Assembly (NCBI RefSeq): GCF_900104145.1
Contig: NZ_FNLB01000006.1
Span: 1,695,001-1,759,000 of the forward strand
Reading direction: 5' to 3'
Source of the DNA: Pseudovibrio sp. Tun.PSC04-5.I4
GTDB taxonomy: Bacteria; Pseudomonadota; Alphaproteobacteria; Rhizobiales; Stappiaceae
Length of the DNA: 64,000 nt
Position 1 is the stretch's first letter; every line of letters starts with the position of its first letter. The notes beneath the pieces were generated by a model. It saw nothing but the letters and a program-made list of their open reading frames with translations, did not search any database and was not told the DNA's origin. This document shows positions 25,148 to 31,687 of the stretch, one piece after another. The position numbers were made by a program, and so were the translations under genes.

Positions 25148-27088
25148 TTATTCATTTGCCCCACTCTGGAAGGGCACAACGCGGTTACTCGAATTACTCA
25201 TGGCCGCCACAGCACGGCCAAAACTGTCTGCTGCATCCTCATCCCACGCAGGCCCTTGCGGCACAGGTCGGTCCTGACCCACTGCCAAGCGCACAACCTG
25301 TTGTTCTGGGATAGCTTCCTGCTCTGTTTCAATTTTCGGTAAAAGATCCGCCACCTCATCAATGCCCAAAGTGACCTCAAGGTTCCTGGCTTCTCGCATG
25401 GTCTTCATGTAGGTGCGGCGATTGCGAGTATGATCACGCGCTGCATTGGTGTCGTTAAAGCCAACCGCCTCAATGCACTCAGCTGCACACACAAACGAGC
25501 CATCCAGCCGATAAACAAAAATCCCGTCATGCAGATTGTCTGGATCAAACCGCACAATCATCTTGGCCCCGGCAAACTCATTCATCTGAGGGGACCAGTA
25601 TCTATTTCCATTGAGATGAATTTCACATGATGGCTTACGGGATCTGACGCCTTCAGCAGCCATCAGCCACAACCGACGCTGTGCTTCACTGGCTTTTCGA
25701 ATGATCGTCGATGGGTCTTCGAGAGATGCCCGGAACGTCTGCTCGAATGAGCGCCCCGCACACACAGCAGCCCTGCGACCTTCACGGCTGTTGTGGCGCA
25801 CAATCTGCTCAGCCACATGCTGCTCAAACTCGGCAATCGGGATCGCCTTGGAACCGTAGTTCTCAGGCTTTGCCATCGGGTTGTTGCCCGTATAAGCCCC
25901 AGCGCATTTTGGGTGTTTGGCAACTTCCTCACAAAGATCACGGAACGCCCGTTCAATCGGCTTGGACTGCCCGGAATACGGCGTGGTCCAGTGAACTTTC
26001 ACACCCAACGTTTCCAAAATACCAGCTGGATCTTCGTCTTTGATCTTGAACCTGAAACGGGTTTTCATCCGCCCTGTGATCCATTTGGAGGCAAAGCTGC
26101 GCCCGTTATCCAGATACATGCTGTCTGGAATGCCAAAGCTCTCCACCATGTCACCAATGGCAAGGCGCACCGCGTCTTTGTTCTCAGAGCGCCCAATGCG
26201 ATAGGACAGCATCTTGCCGGAATAGAGATCCTGAAGCGTCAGCATCAGCGGGCGGCCAATGGTGCCATCCTCCCATTTCACAAACACATCAAACTTATGC
26301 CCATCCGCATTCGTTGCCTGCATGGCATGGAACACAGAACGATCACGGGTCTGCGCCGGATAGAGCTGTTTGGCTGCATCCATGCCTTGCCGTGCAAGCA
26401 CAATCGCGCCCGCTGGCACATCCCGCTCAATGCGCCGTTTCAGCGTCTTGGAGCTTGGAATAGGCGTCCAGCCATGATGGGCAGCGGCCTCGCTCATACG
26501 CCGGTAGCACGCGGCAAATCCGGGCTTTTCAGGGCGCAGATAATCTGCCTTCAGCAATTCATAAGCGCGTGGGTCACAATCCACGGTCTGGGTGCGGCCC
26601 GGATGTTTGGGAGCCAGCACCGCCAGCCAATTGTCCCGCGCAACACCGTGTGTAAGCTTCTCCCAGTTCCATAAGGTTGAACTGCTCACACCCGTTTCCA
26701 TGGAAACAAAAGCCACCGCATGGGTTTTGCTCATGCCGCCTCTGTGCATGGCATCCACTTGCGCCACCACATGCAGCCGGTCTGCTGCTATCTGCTTTTT
26801 CTTCTGTGAAAGGCGGTCATAGTTCTGCCAGGCATCACTGGTGGCGGCCCCTTTTTCTTCAATCTTCAAAGTACCAGCCTGCGCCAGCAACTTGGTTTGC
26901 ACATTGGCAGGCAACAGGCTCACATGGTATTCAAATCCACCACCTTGCGCCTCCCGTTCCCGGCAGCGCTCGCCATGATTGCGCCAGCCTTCACGGTCTA
27001 TCAGGGTATTCAGTCCACGCTCGGTATTGGGCCAATCAGAGACCAGCACTCCTGCCAGTTCTGATACATCGAACCATTCTTTCAACAT
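25148..27088 (-). CDS. MuA-like DDE transposase
   Basis: A 646-residue transposase that cuts and joins the phage ends. The N-terminus (MLKEWFDVSELAGVLVSDWP) is a winged-helix Mu DNA-binding domain, followed by further end-binding helices. Catalytic residues are visible as Asp in ATNADGHKFDVFV (near 270), Asp in PDSMYLDNGRSFAS (near 340) and Glu in SKPIERAFRDLCEE (near 395). The C-terminal part (residues ~480-560) is the Mu beta-barrel. The binding sites are probably the repeats at 31298-31474. Confidence 0.96.
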   Translation of the reverse strand: MLKEWFDVSELAGVLVSDWPNTERGLNTLIDREGWRNHGERCREREAQGGGFEYHVSLLPANVQTKLLAQAGTLKIEEKGAATSDAWQNYDRLSQKKKQIAADRLHVVAQVDAMHRGGMSKTHAVAFVSMETGVSSSTLWNWEKLTHGVARDNWLAVLAPKHPGRTQTVDCDPRAYELLKADYLRPEKPGFAACYRRMSEAAAHHGWTPIPSSKTLKRRIERDVPAGAIVLARQGMDAAKQLYPAQTRDRSVFHAMQATNADGHKFDVFVKWEDGTIGRPLMLTLQDLYSGKMLSYRIGRSENKDAVRLAIGDMVESFGIPDSMYLDNGRSFASKWITGRMKTRFRFKIKDEDPAGILETLGVKVHWTTPYSGQSKPIERAFRDLCEEVAKHPKCAGAYTGNNPMAKPENYGSKAIPIAEFEQHVAEQIVRHNSREGRRAAVCAGRSFEQTFRASLEDPSTIIRKASEAQRRLWLMAAEGVRSRKPSCEIHLNGNRYWSPQMNEFAGAKMIVRFDPDNLHDGIFVYRLDGSFVCAAECIEAVGFNDTNAARDHTRNRRTYMKTMREARNLEVTLGIDEVADLLPKIETEQEAIPEQQVVRLAVGQDRPVPQGPAWDEDAADSFGRAVAAMSNSSNRVVPFQSGANE

Positions 27089-27090
27089 AC

Positions 27091-27582
27091 CTATCGTCTC
27101 CCTCGAACGCGCACAGGTTTGGATTTTAGATCTTTCAAAAACTGCTGTTTCTCGCGAATTTGTTGTTCCACAAATCCAACTTGTGCTAGGCGGGCTTCTT
27201 CCCCTTCCATCAGGGTCAGGCCGTCATCTTCCACCACCCGTTGCCACAGCCAGTTGCAACCTGTTGCCTTCACAAACGCTTTGAAACGTAACAGGCTGAT
27301 CTGGTGGGTCTCGCTGCTTTCGCTGGTGTATTTGTCCAGCATCGCCTTGCTGAATTTGGGTTGCCCCAAAATGGCTCCCATGCGAGCCGAGACGTCCTCA
27401 CGGCTAAGGCTGCATTCCTTCAAAGCCTGAGACATGTCCCGCTTCAACCGGTAGGAGAAATCCATGCACTCGATGTCAGTTCTGGGCGTGTGCACCGGAA
27501 ACAAGGCCTGCGCGGGCTGACCGTTTGCGGCAAACATGTCCGTCTGCCGGTCATCACGATATTGTTTGCGTCCTCTTGCCAT
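27091..27582 (-). CDS. Phage protein of unknown function next to the transposase
   Basis: A 163-residue, highly charged protein. It begins MARGRKQYRDDRQTDMFAAN, and the middle has a helical stretch RLKRDMSQALKECSLSREDV, then SARMGAILGQPKFSKAMLDK, which resembles a helix-turn-helix (regulator-like). The end is basic (FLKDLKSKPVRVRGRR). It lies 2 bp upstream of the transposase gene and 4 bp downstream of the ParB-like gene. Proteins in this place are common in alphaproteobacterial Mu-like phages; a role in transposition control is only a guess. Confidence 0.75.
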   Translation of the reverse strand: MARGRKQYRDDRQTDMFAANGQPAQALFPVHTPRTDIECMDFSYRLKRDMSQALKECSLSREDVSARMGAILGQPKFSKAMLDKYTSESSETHQISLLRFKAFVKATGCNWLWQRVVEDDGLTLMEGEEARLAQVGFVEQQIREKQQFLKDLKSKPVRVRGRR

Positions 27583-27586
27583 GACG

Positions 27587-28429
27587 CTAGTCCTTCACCT
27601 TGGCATCAAGCACAACATCAGAAGCTTCCAGCCCCAACTCACCCAGAAACTGGCGGCGGCGCTTGCGGCCCAGCCGGTTCCAGCTGGCAAGCAATGTGCG
27701 GAAAGCCTTTTCCTCTTCACTCACCGGGGCCATGCTGCTCTTCATGCTCAGCAACACTTCCGCCTGAGAGACCTTCTGCGCGGTTCCATCAGCAATCACA
27801 CCCAGGATTGCCCGTTGCGCTGCCGGTTCTTTTTTTGCCAGCGCCTCCAGTTCCTTGCCACTCTCAGAAAGGCCAGTCTCACGCACCAGCTCAATCACAT
27901 CAGGCGCAAGTCTGGAGATGATGGAAACAGCCCGTTGTATGGAGCGTTCAGAAAGCCCTGTTTTCTCAGCAGCGGCTTTGGAGAAGCGCCAAGTCGCCAA
28001 GTTGGCGACTTGCCTCCCGCCTGTGTGTTGATTGCCATGATCTCCGCCATGTTTGGCGTCCGGGTACATCTCTTCATGCACTTCTTTGCGGGCAGTTAAA
28101 AAGATAGCTCGATCCAGCGGGTTCAACTCGCGCCGCATCAGGTTCTCGTCAATCTCAATCAGTCGCGCTTGCAAATCACTGGCTTCAACAAGAGAAACCG
28201 GAATTTCATCCCAACCCAGCTTGGCAGCAGCAGCCAGACGGTGCGCACCCGCCACCAATTCAATCTGTTTAGAGCGTCCGCGTTTAACCTCACGAACAAC
28301 AATTGGTTCCTTCAGGCCAAGCTCAACAAGCGAGCTGGCAAGAACCTCAATCCAATCCTGATGCACAGGCCGCAGCCGCTCAGGAACAACAATGTCTTTT
28401 AAGGGCAAGTGAGACATATCAAACCGCAT
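27587..28429 (-). CDS. ParB/Spo0J-like phage protein
   Basis: A 280-residue protein of the ParB N-terminal nuclease/CTPase type. Motifs: LKDIVVPERLRPVHQDWIEV, then LGLKEPIVVREV, ELVAGAHRLAAAAKLGWDEI and RLIEIDENLMRRELNPLDRA (residues ~8-115), then a helix-turn-helix AAEKTGLSERSIQRAVSIIS. Met5 (28417) is an alternative start. ParB proteins slide from a centromere site; here no ParA was seen. It is the first gene of a unit with the transposase. The TTCGAA arrays could be its sites (see findings). Confidence 0.88.
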   Translation of the reverse strand: MRFDMSHLPLKDIVVPERLRPVHQDWIEVLASSLVELGLKEPIVVREVKRGRSKQIELVAGAHRLAAAAKLGWDEIPVSLVEASDLQARLIEIDENLMRRELNPLDRAIFLTARKEVHEEMYPDAKHGGDHGNQHTGGRQVANLATWRFSKAAAEKTGLSERSIQRAVSIISRLAPDVIELVRETGLSESGKELEALAKKEPAAQRAILGVIADGTAQKVSQAEVLLSMKSSMAPVSEEEKAFRTLLASWNRLGRKRRRQFLGELGLEASDVVLDAKVKD

Positions 28430-28457
28430 TTAATTCTAGGAATTTCGGGGGAAGCTC

Positions 28458-28487
28458 CGCTGTCCAACGAAGGGGGTGAGGACAGCG
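28458..28487. promoter_or_regulatory. Inverted repeat between ParB-like gene and divergent small gene
   Basis: Arms CGCTGTCC (28458-28465) and GGACAGCG (28480-28487) with a 14-bp spacer. It lies between the start of the ParB-like gene (minus) and the plus-strand gene at 28546, so it could be a shared operator. Confidence 0.5.
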
Positions 28488-28545
28488 AAGCCAATTTCTC
28501 CTAAACTCAAAGATGCAAACCAAACGAGTCACAGGAGAAAGTTGA

Positions 28546-28764
28546 ATGATGCAAATACTTCCAACAGATGAGCGCGTGGCCCTGATGAGAATGGCAACTG
28601 ATATCGTTGCTGCTTCCATTTCAAAGAACGCTGACATCGCGAATGCGAACTCAGATTCTGCTGAAAAGAAAATCAAATCGCTCTATAAGCAGATGGTTGA
28701 GCTCGTCGTTGATGAAAAGCCTCACCTCATTAACGACGCAGAGGAAGCAGAGTTAGCCGATTAA
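28546..28764 (+). CDS. Small plus-strand phage protein, possible moron
   Basis: A 72-residue, mostly helical protein (LPTDERVALMRMATDIVAAS, NSDSAEKKIKSLYKQMVELV). It has a very good ribosome site, AGGAGA seven bases before the ATG. It runs against the whole early operon and its end overlaps the convergent gene by 12 bp. Apart from the repressor it is the only plus-strand phage gene here. It may be expressed in the lysogen. No family recognised. Confidence 0.7.
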   Translation: MMQILPTDERVALMRMATDIVAASISKNADIANANSDSAEKKIKSLYKQMVELVVDEKPHLINDAEEAELAD

Positions 28765-29172
28765 GTCTCTTGTACTCCTGCCAGTTTTGTGAGTAAGCCC
28801 GGCACAGGCCAACAGCAGAATGTCCTGCATATTTGAAGCTCCATAGCCCAAATTGTGCAGCACATTCACCACCTCTGCGGTAGCTTCTAATCGCTTGGAA
28901 AGGCGGATGGGCTCTTTTTCTTTAGGGCTTGTTTCGCCCTTCTGAGTATCTTTCTGGTTCAGGCCAAGAAACTCTTCGCGCATCTTCCCAACCTGCTCAG
29001 TATTCAGGCCCGTTACAGATGCCTCTTGCTTCTCAGGCCCACCAGTAATGGCACAAATCCGCTGCCACTGGTCAGGGCTCACCTTGTGCGTTTCGGTGCT
29101 TCCGTAACTGCCATCCATCTTCCTAAGTCTCATGGTCAGCTTGGCATTTTTTAGATGTGTATTATCAGCCAT
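28753..29172 (-). CDS. Early phage protein sharing a motif with the small terminase
   Basis: A 139-residue protein from ATG 29172 (MADNTHLKNAKLTMRLRKMD), with GGAGG 8 bases upstream. Residues ~60-80 (TGLNTEQVGKMREEFLGLN) closely copy the C-terminus of the gp27-like protein. The second half has ATAEVVNVLHNLGYGASNMQ. Function unknown. It is part of the early operon and follows the small membrane protein by 14 bp. Confidence 0.75.
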   Translation of the reverse strand: MADNTHLKNAKLTMRLRKMDGSYGSTETHKVSPDQWQRICAITGGPEKQEASVTGLNTEQVGKMREEFLGLNQKDTQKGETSPKEKEPIRLSKRLEATAEVVNVLHNLGYGASNMQDILLLACAGLTHKTGRSTRDLIG

Positions 29173-29186
29173 CTCAGTCCCTCCTA

Positions 29187-29540
29187 TCACTTTGGCATTG
29201 GTGGCTTAATTGCAGATTCCATGTGTGTCTTGGCTTCAGCCTTCGCCTTCGCTTTGGCCTCTGCTTTTGCTTTGGCCGCTGCCTTCGCTTTTGCGTCCAG
29301 CGCTTCAAGCTTTTCCCGTGCGTCTTCAATGGTCATGCGGTCGCCCACATTCGCTTTAACCGTGGCTGCAAACATCAGCACACACACGCAGAACCCTGCC
29401 CATTGCATTGCAACGTTTCCGGCAAGCAAACCGGGACCAAACAGAGCGGAAAGAACCACGAAGATCACAGCAAGTTGCTTGGGAACCGGCGGCTTTCGAG
29501 ATTGTGAAGAGTCAATGATCGTAATTCTGATATCAGTCAT
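29187..29540 (-). CDS. Small early membrane protein with Ala/Lys-rich coiled coil
   Basis: A 117-residue protein from ATG 29540 (MTDIRITIIDSSQSRKPPVP), which forms ATGA with the upstream stop. Two adjacent hydrophobic stretches (LAVIFVVLSALFGPGLLAGN, then WAGFCVCVLMFAATV) are followed by a long charged helix made of AKAKAEA-type repeats (residues ~80-105). A membrane-anchored coiled coil is likely. No family recognised; superinfection or host-membrane functions are possible but not shown. Confidence 0.7.
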   Translation of the reverse strand: MTDIRITIIDSSQSRKPPVPKQLAVIFVVLSALFGPGLLAGNVAMQWAGFCVCVLMFAATVKANVGDRMTIEDAREKLEALDAKAKAAAKAKAEAKAKAKAEAKTHMESAIKPPMPK

Positions 29541-29842
29541 CACGAAGCCCCTCCCATCGCAGCAGTCTTACGCGGCTCAACAGCGGTAACACCGGGGTGA
29601 ATAGTTATCTTCATCACCTGCCATGCACGGGCATGGGCGGGTTGGTTCTTATTGAAGAACAGTGCCCACTGGTCAGCATCCGCTTCCCGTGTGAACAGGT
29701 TGGCATCCTCAAGCTTCACACTGGTTTTGGCGATTATGTGAAAGCTTCCATCGGCAAATCTGGGTTTGTCCCAATCACCAACGAAATAGATGAAACCAGG
29801 TTGCAGGCTGTACTGGCGTAGCACATAGGCGCTCGTACTCAT
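29540..29842 (-). CDS. Early phage protein, unknown function
   Basis: A 100-residue soluble protein beginning MSTSAYVLRQYSLQPGFIYF, with several aromatic residues (FVGDWDKPRFADGSFHIIAK, ADQWALFFNKNQPAHARAW). No family recognised. It overlaps Ner by 4 bp and is the second gene of the early operon. Confidence 0.7.
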   Translation of the reverse strand: MSTSAYVLRQYSLQPGFIYFVGDWDKPRFADGSFHIIAKTSVKLEDANLFTREADADQWALFFNKNQPAHARAWQVMKITIHPGVTAVEPRKTAAMGGAS

Positions 29843-30165
29843 GCCGCTGCCTCACATGTCAAATCTGGTGTGACGTTTTGACGTTGAGCCAAAATCCGCT
29901 GTGTGCGATAGTTTTCCAAGGGTTGAGGGCTCAGTCGCTCGCCTGTAGAAGCGTCATACCGGCTAGGCCAGATATTTAGGGGAGAAAGCCCGAGAACTTT
30001 AGCCAATGCCTGTTCACCACGAGGATGAGGCTGGCGTGCAGTATTAACAGCGGTGCCCTTGGGAAGGGTGTAAGTACGATCCACAAAAGCGTAGGATCGG
30101 CCTGCCTTTCTTAAGAGAAACAGGATCTCGGCAGAATCCATGTCATCTTCTCTGGTGTGCGTCAT
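29839..30165 (-). CDS. Ner-like DNA-binding protein (negative regulator of early transcription)
   Basis: A 108-residue protein. The ATG at 30165 (MTHTREDDMDSAEILFLLRK) has GAGG 8 bases upstream; an inner Met eight codons later is possible. Residues ~25-85 match Mu Ner: AFVDRTYTLPKGTAVNTARQ, then HPRGEQALAKVLGLSPLNIW and PSRYD, the last nearly identical with the Mu Ner end (IWPSRYQ). It is the first gene of the early operon, divergent from the repressor, as in Mu. Confidence 0.9.
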   Translation of the reverse strand: MTHTREDDMDSAEILFLLRKAGRSYAFVDRTYTLPKGTAVNTARQPHPRGEQALAKVLGLSPLNIWPSRYDASTGERLSPQPLENYRTQRILAQRQNVTPDLTCEAAA

Positions 30166-30271
30166 AAATGCCTCGTAATTCACGGCAATCAAAAGGGTGG
30201 AGCCTTGCGATTGTCTTTTTTGAAGCAACAGCTTCTAGTTAAGTACAAGAAGGACATTAGGTCAGATTTCT

Positions 30272-30295
30272 GTCACTTAGAATAGTTAATGTGAC
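30272..30295. promoter_or_regulatory. Putative repressor/Ner operator, inverted repeat
   Basis: GTCAC (30272-30276) and GTGAC (30291-30295) separated by 14 AT-rich bases, in the 151-bp gap between ner and the repressor gene. An extra half site GTCAG lies at 30261. Both divergent promoters must be here, so this is the likely operator of the lysis-lysogeny switch. Confidence 0.6.
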
Positions 30296-30316
30296 GTTTT
30301 TCTGTCTATTTAATCT

Positions 30317-30823
30317 ATGGCGCGCAAAGCAACATCAAAAACTAAGTTAGGTCAAAGACTTATAGAAATTCGCGGCGATGAAAATCGCGGTGAATATTGT
30401 GCGCGACTAGGTATCAATGACCGCACATACAGAGATTATGAGAGTGGCAAGAGCCTGCCTAATAGCGATACTTTAAAACTGATTTCCAACGTACATGATG
30501 TCAGCCTCAACTGGCTCATCCTCGGCGAAGGACCAATGCGCCTAAATGAACAAGACGCACCCAAAGCCGCTGCAATTGAAAAGGAATTCTTTGCCCGTGT
30601 GCTGGAAACCACACGCAAAGCCTACGCTGAATCAAGCGTGCGCATCTCGGATGTAGATCTTGGGCGGTTGGCTGCGGAAAAATATGAAGAGTATATAGTG
30701 CTGGCGCATGAGCCTGATGATGAAGAAGAGCGCCTCGCACTCATGGCATTGCTCAAACGCCGCCTCATCAAAGACCTGATGCAAGCCCACACTGACCAGG
30801 CAACAAGCAAACGCCGGGCTTAA
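30317..30823 (+). CDS. Phage repressor, XRE-type helix-turn-helix (c analogue)
   Basis: A 168-residue regulator divergent from ner. Residues ~8-70 form an XRE HTH: LGQRLIEIRGDENRGEYCAR, then LGINDRTYRDYESGKSLPNS and LKLISNVHDVSLNWLILGEG. The C-terminus is helical and charged without the S24 peptidase motif, so cleavage by RecA as in lambda is not expected. No Shine-Dalgarno stretch precedes the ATG, while a TATTTA box stands only ~5 bases upstream, which suggests a leaderless message. Confidence 0.85.
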   Translation: MARKATSKTKLGQRLIEIRGDENRGEYCARLGINDRTYRDYESGKSLPNSDTLKLISNVHDVSLNWLILGEGPMRLNEQDAPKAAAIEKEFFARVLETTRKAYAESSVRISDVDLGRLAAEKYEEYIVLAHEPDDEEERLALMALLKRRLIKDLMQAHTDQATSKRRA

Positions 30824-30965
30824 AATTGGTGATCACCGCTATTCTCGCATACCTCGCCCTACGGGAAGGCACTATCCGCGCGTAGGTATTCATTACGTGC
30901 AACCTGCAATTGTCCACCAGAAATCACCAGCACACATATCTCAAGTTGCAGATCAATAGGGATGC

Positions 30966-30993
30966 TTCGAAGCTTTTTCGAACGATCTTCGAA
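30966..30993. repeat. Phased TTCGAA array (left-end copy 1)
   Basis: Exact TTCGAA at 30966-30971, 30977-30982 and 30988-30993, with a step of exactly 11 bp. The flank after the last one (CGCC) is shared with the mid-genome array (TTCGAACGCC). Confidence 0.8.
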
Positions 30994-31093
30994 CGCCACC
31001 AGATTTTGTGATTCTGGTGAGCCTTCACCACTCCGCCCGCAAAACCCAATTTGCAGCCAAATACCCGATTTCACCAAAAATCCTCAGAATTCG

Positions 31094-31158
31094 TTCCAAG
31101 TTCTAAAATGGCAAAAGCAGAGTTATCCGCAGAACTCCGCCAGAAACAGAACTTGGAA
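31094..31158. repeat. Inverted repeat with inner hairpin near the left end
   Basis: Arms TTCCAAGTTCT (31094-31104) and AGAACTTGGAA (31148-31158) are perfectly complementary over 11 bp. Inside them a small hairpin GAGTT/AACTC (31120-31137) is present. Function unknown. Confidence 0.65.
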
Positions 31159-31247
31159 GCCAGTTCCTACTTCTCCGATACCGATTCACTTGATACAAGG
31201 GGAAAGAGGCTAATCGCCAGCGCTCAAAATCGGCAGCTTTCTGCGGC

Positions 31248-31298
31248 TTCGAAGGGTCTTCGAAAGGTCAACGGCTAAAACTCCAGCAACCCTTCGAA
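31248..31298. repeat. Phased TTCGAA array (left-end copy 2)
   Basis: TTCGAA at 31248-31253, 31259-31264 and 31293-31298; steps of 11 and 34 bp (about three turns). It ends at the edge of the L3-like repeat. Confidence 0.75.
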
Positions 31299-31315
31299 CT
31301 CCAGATTCAAGTGTC
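31298..31315 (-). promoter_or_regulatory. Transposase-binding-site-like repeat, L3 position
   Basis: Minus strand GACACTTGAATCTGGAGT, 17 of 18 bases as the L1-like copy. It lies at nt 168-185 from the predicted terminus; Mu L3 is at about 155-176. Confidence 0.7.
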
Positions 31316-31328
31316 CATCTGGCAATTC

Positions 31329-31346
31329 ACTCTAAAAACAAGTGTC
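31329..31346 (-). promoter_or_regulatory. Transposase-binding-site-like repeat, L2 position
   Basis: Minus strand GACACTTGTTTTTAGAGT, preserving the GACACTTG core and GAGT end, preceded by GATG as in the L3 copy. It lies at nt 137-154 from the predicted terminus; Mu L2 is at about 111-132. Confidence 0.65.
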
Positions 31347-31456
31347 CATCAAGCCCTTCAAAATAGACACAGTTCAACACCCAAAACCACCCAACAAACC
31401 GCAGAACTCCCCCACTTAACCCGTCTATCTTCGTCTAATCCCGGACATACCCGTCT

Positions 31457-31482
31457 ACTCCAGGTTCAAGTGTCTCCCTACA
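31457..31482 (-). promoter_or_regulatory. Predicted prophage left terminus with L1-like site
   Basis: Minus strand TGTAGGGA followed by GACACTTGAACCTGGAGT (31457-31474). The 5'-TG at 31482-31481 fits the conserved terminal dinucleotide of Mu-type elements and stands 8 bases outside the repeat, as L1 does in Mu. The five host bases that should be duplicated at the other end are 31483-31487 (TCGGA). Confidence 0.65.
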
Positions 31483-31649
31483 TCGGAGAAATCATCTGCT
31501 TGCAGATACTCAAATTCACAGGCAGAACCAACCACTTGCGCAGTGCAGAAGCGTTAATGGCAAAATTACAGTTGATTTAGGAGGGGAAGTTAGGTGGTCT
31601 CAAACCGCGTGGAACGCGCATTCCTAACGGAGAACAAACTGGCAAATGT
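31483..31649. other. Host flank between prophage and the lolD terminator
   Basis: No convincing gene. In related genomes dnaE follows lolD on the same strand (established synteny), so this may be its upstream region, separated from it by the phage. A plus-strand frame stays open to 31580, but no known protein end was recognised. Confidence 0.4.
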
Positions 31650-31681
31650 AAAAATGCCAGCGACTCAATCGCTGGCATTGA
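31650..31681 (-). terminator. Rho-independent terminator of lolCD
   Basis: Minus strand AATGCCAGCGA, loop TTGAG, TCGCTGGCATT followed by further T (TTT). The 11-bp stem lies 7 bp behind the lolD stop. Confidence 0.85.
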
Positions 31682-31687
31682 AGTGTT

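Larger units (their letters stand above)
1..31482 (-). mobile_element. Mu-like transposable prophage, left part (right end outside window)
   Basis: Most genes run leftwards in Mu order: repressor and Ner, transposase A, ATPase B, GemA, Mor-type activator, lysis, terminase, portal, F, I protease, gpT, then tail genes in P2 order. The outer boundary at 31482 is inferred from a terminal 5'-TG (minus strand) next to three spaced 18-bp repeats that imitate Mu L1-L3. The tape measure gene runs off position 1, so the right end and tail genes of the U and D type are not seen. No frameshift or stop was noticed in the genes read, so it may be functional. Confidence 0.93.
30824..31482. other. Left-end non-coding region of the prophage
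   Basis: No gene is seen. The region holds two TTCGAA arrays, an inverted repeat (31094-31158), three transposase-site-like repeats and direct repeats of TAGACG type on the minus strand (around 31420-31460). It corresponds to the region between attL and c in Mu. Confidence 0.75.

Noticed and set aside
1..31482. Mom-type DNA modification gene
   Set aside because: None is visible in this part; in Mu it lies at the right end, which is outside the window.
31311..31580. 89-codon plus-strand frame across the phage-host junction
   Set aside because: Its first half covers the transposase-site repeats and it has no ribosome site; at most its last ~30 codons could be the end of a broken host gene, but nothing known was recognised.
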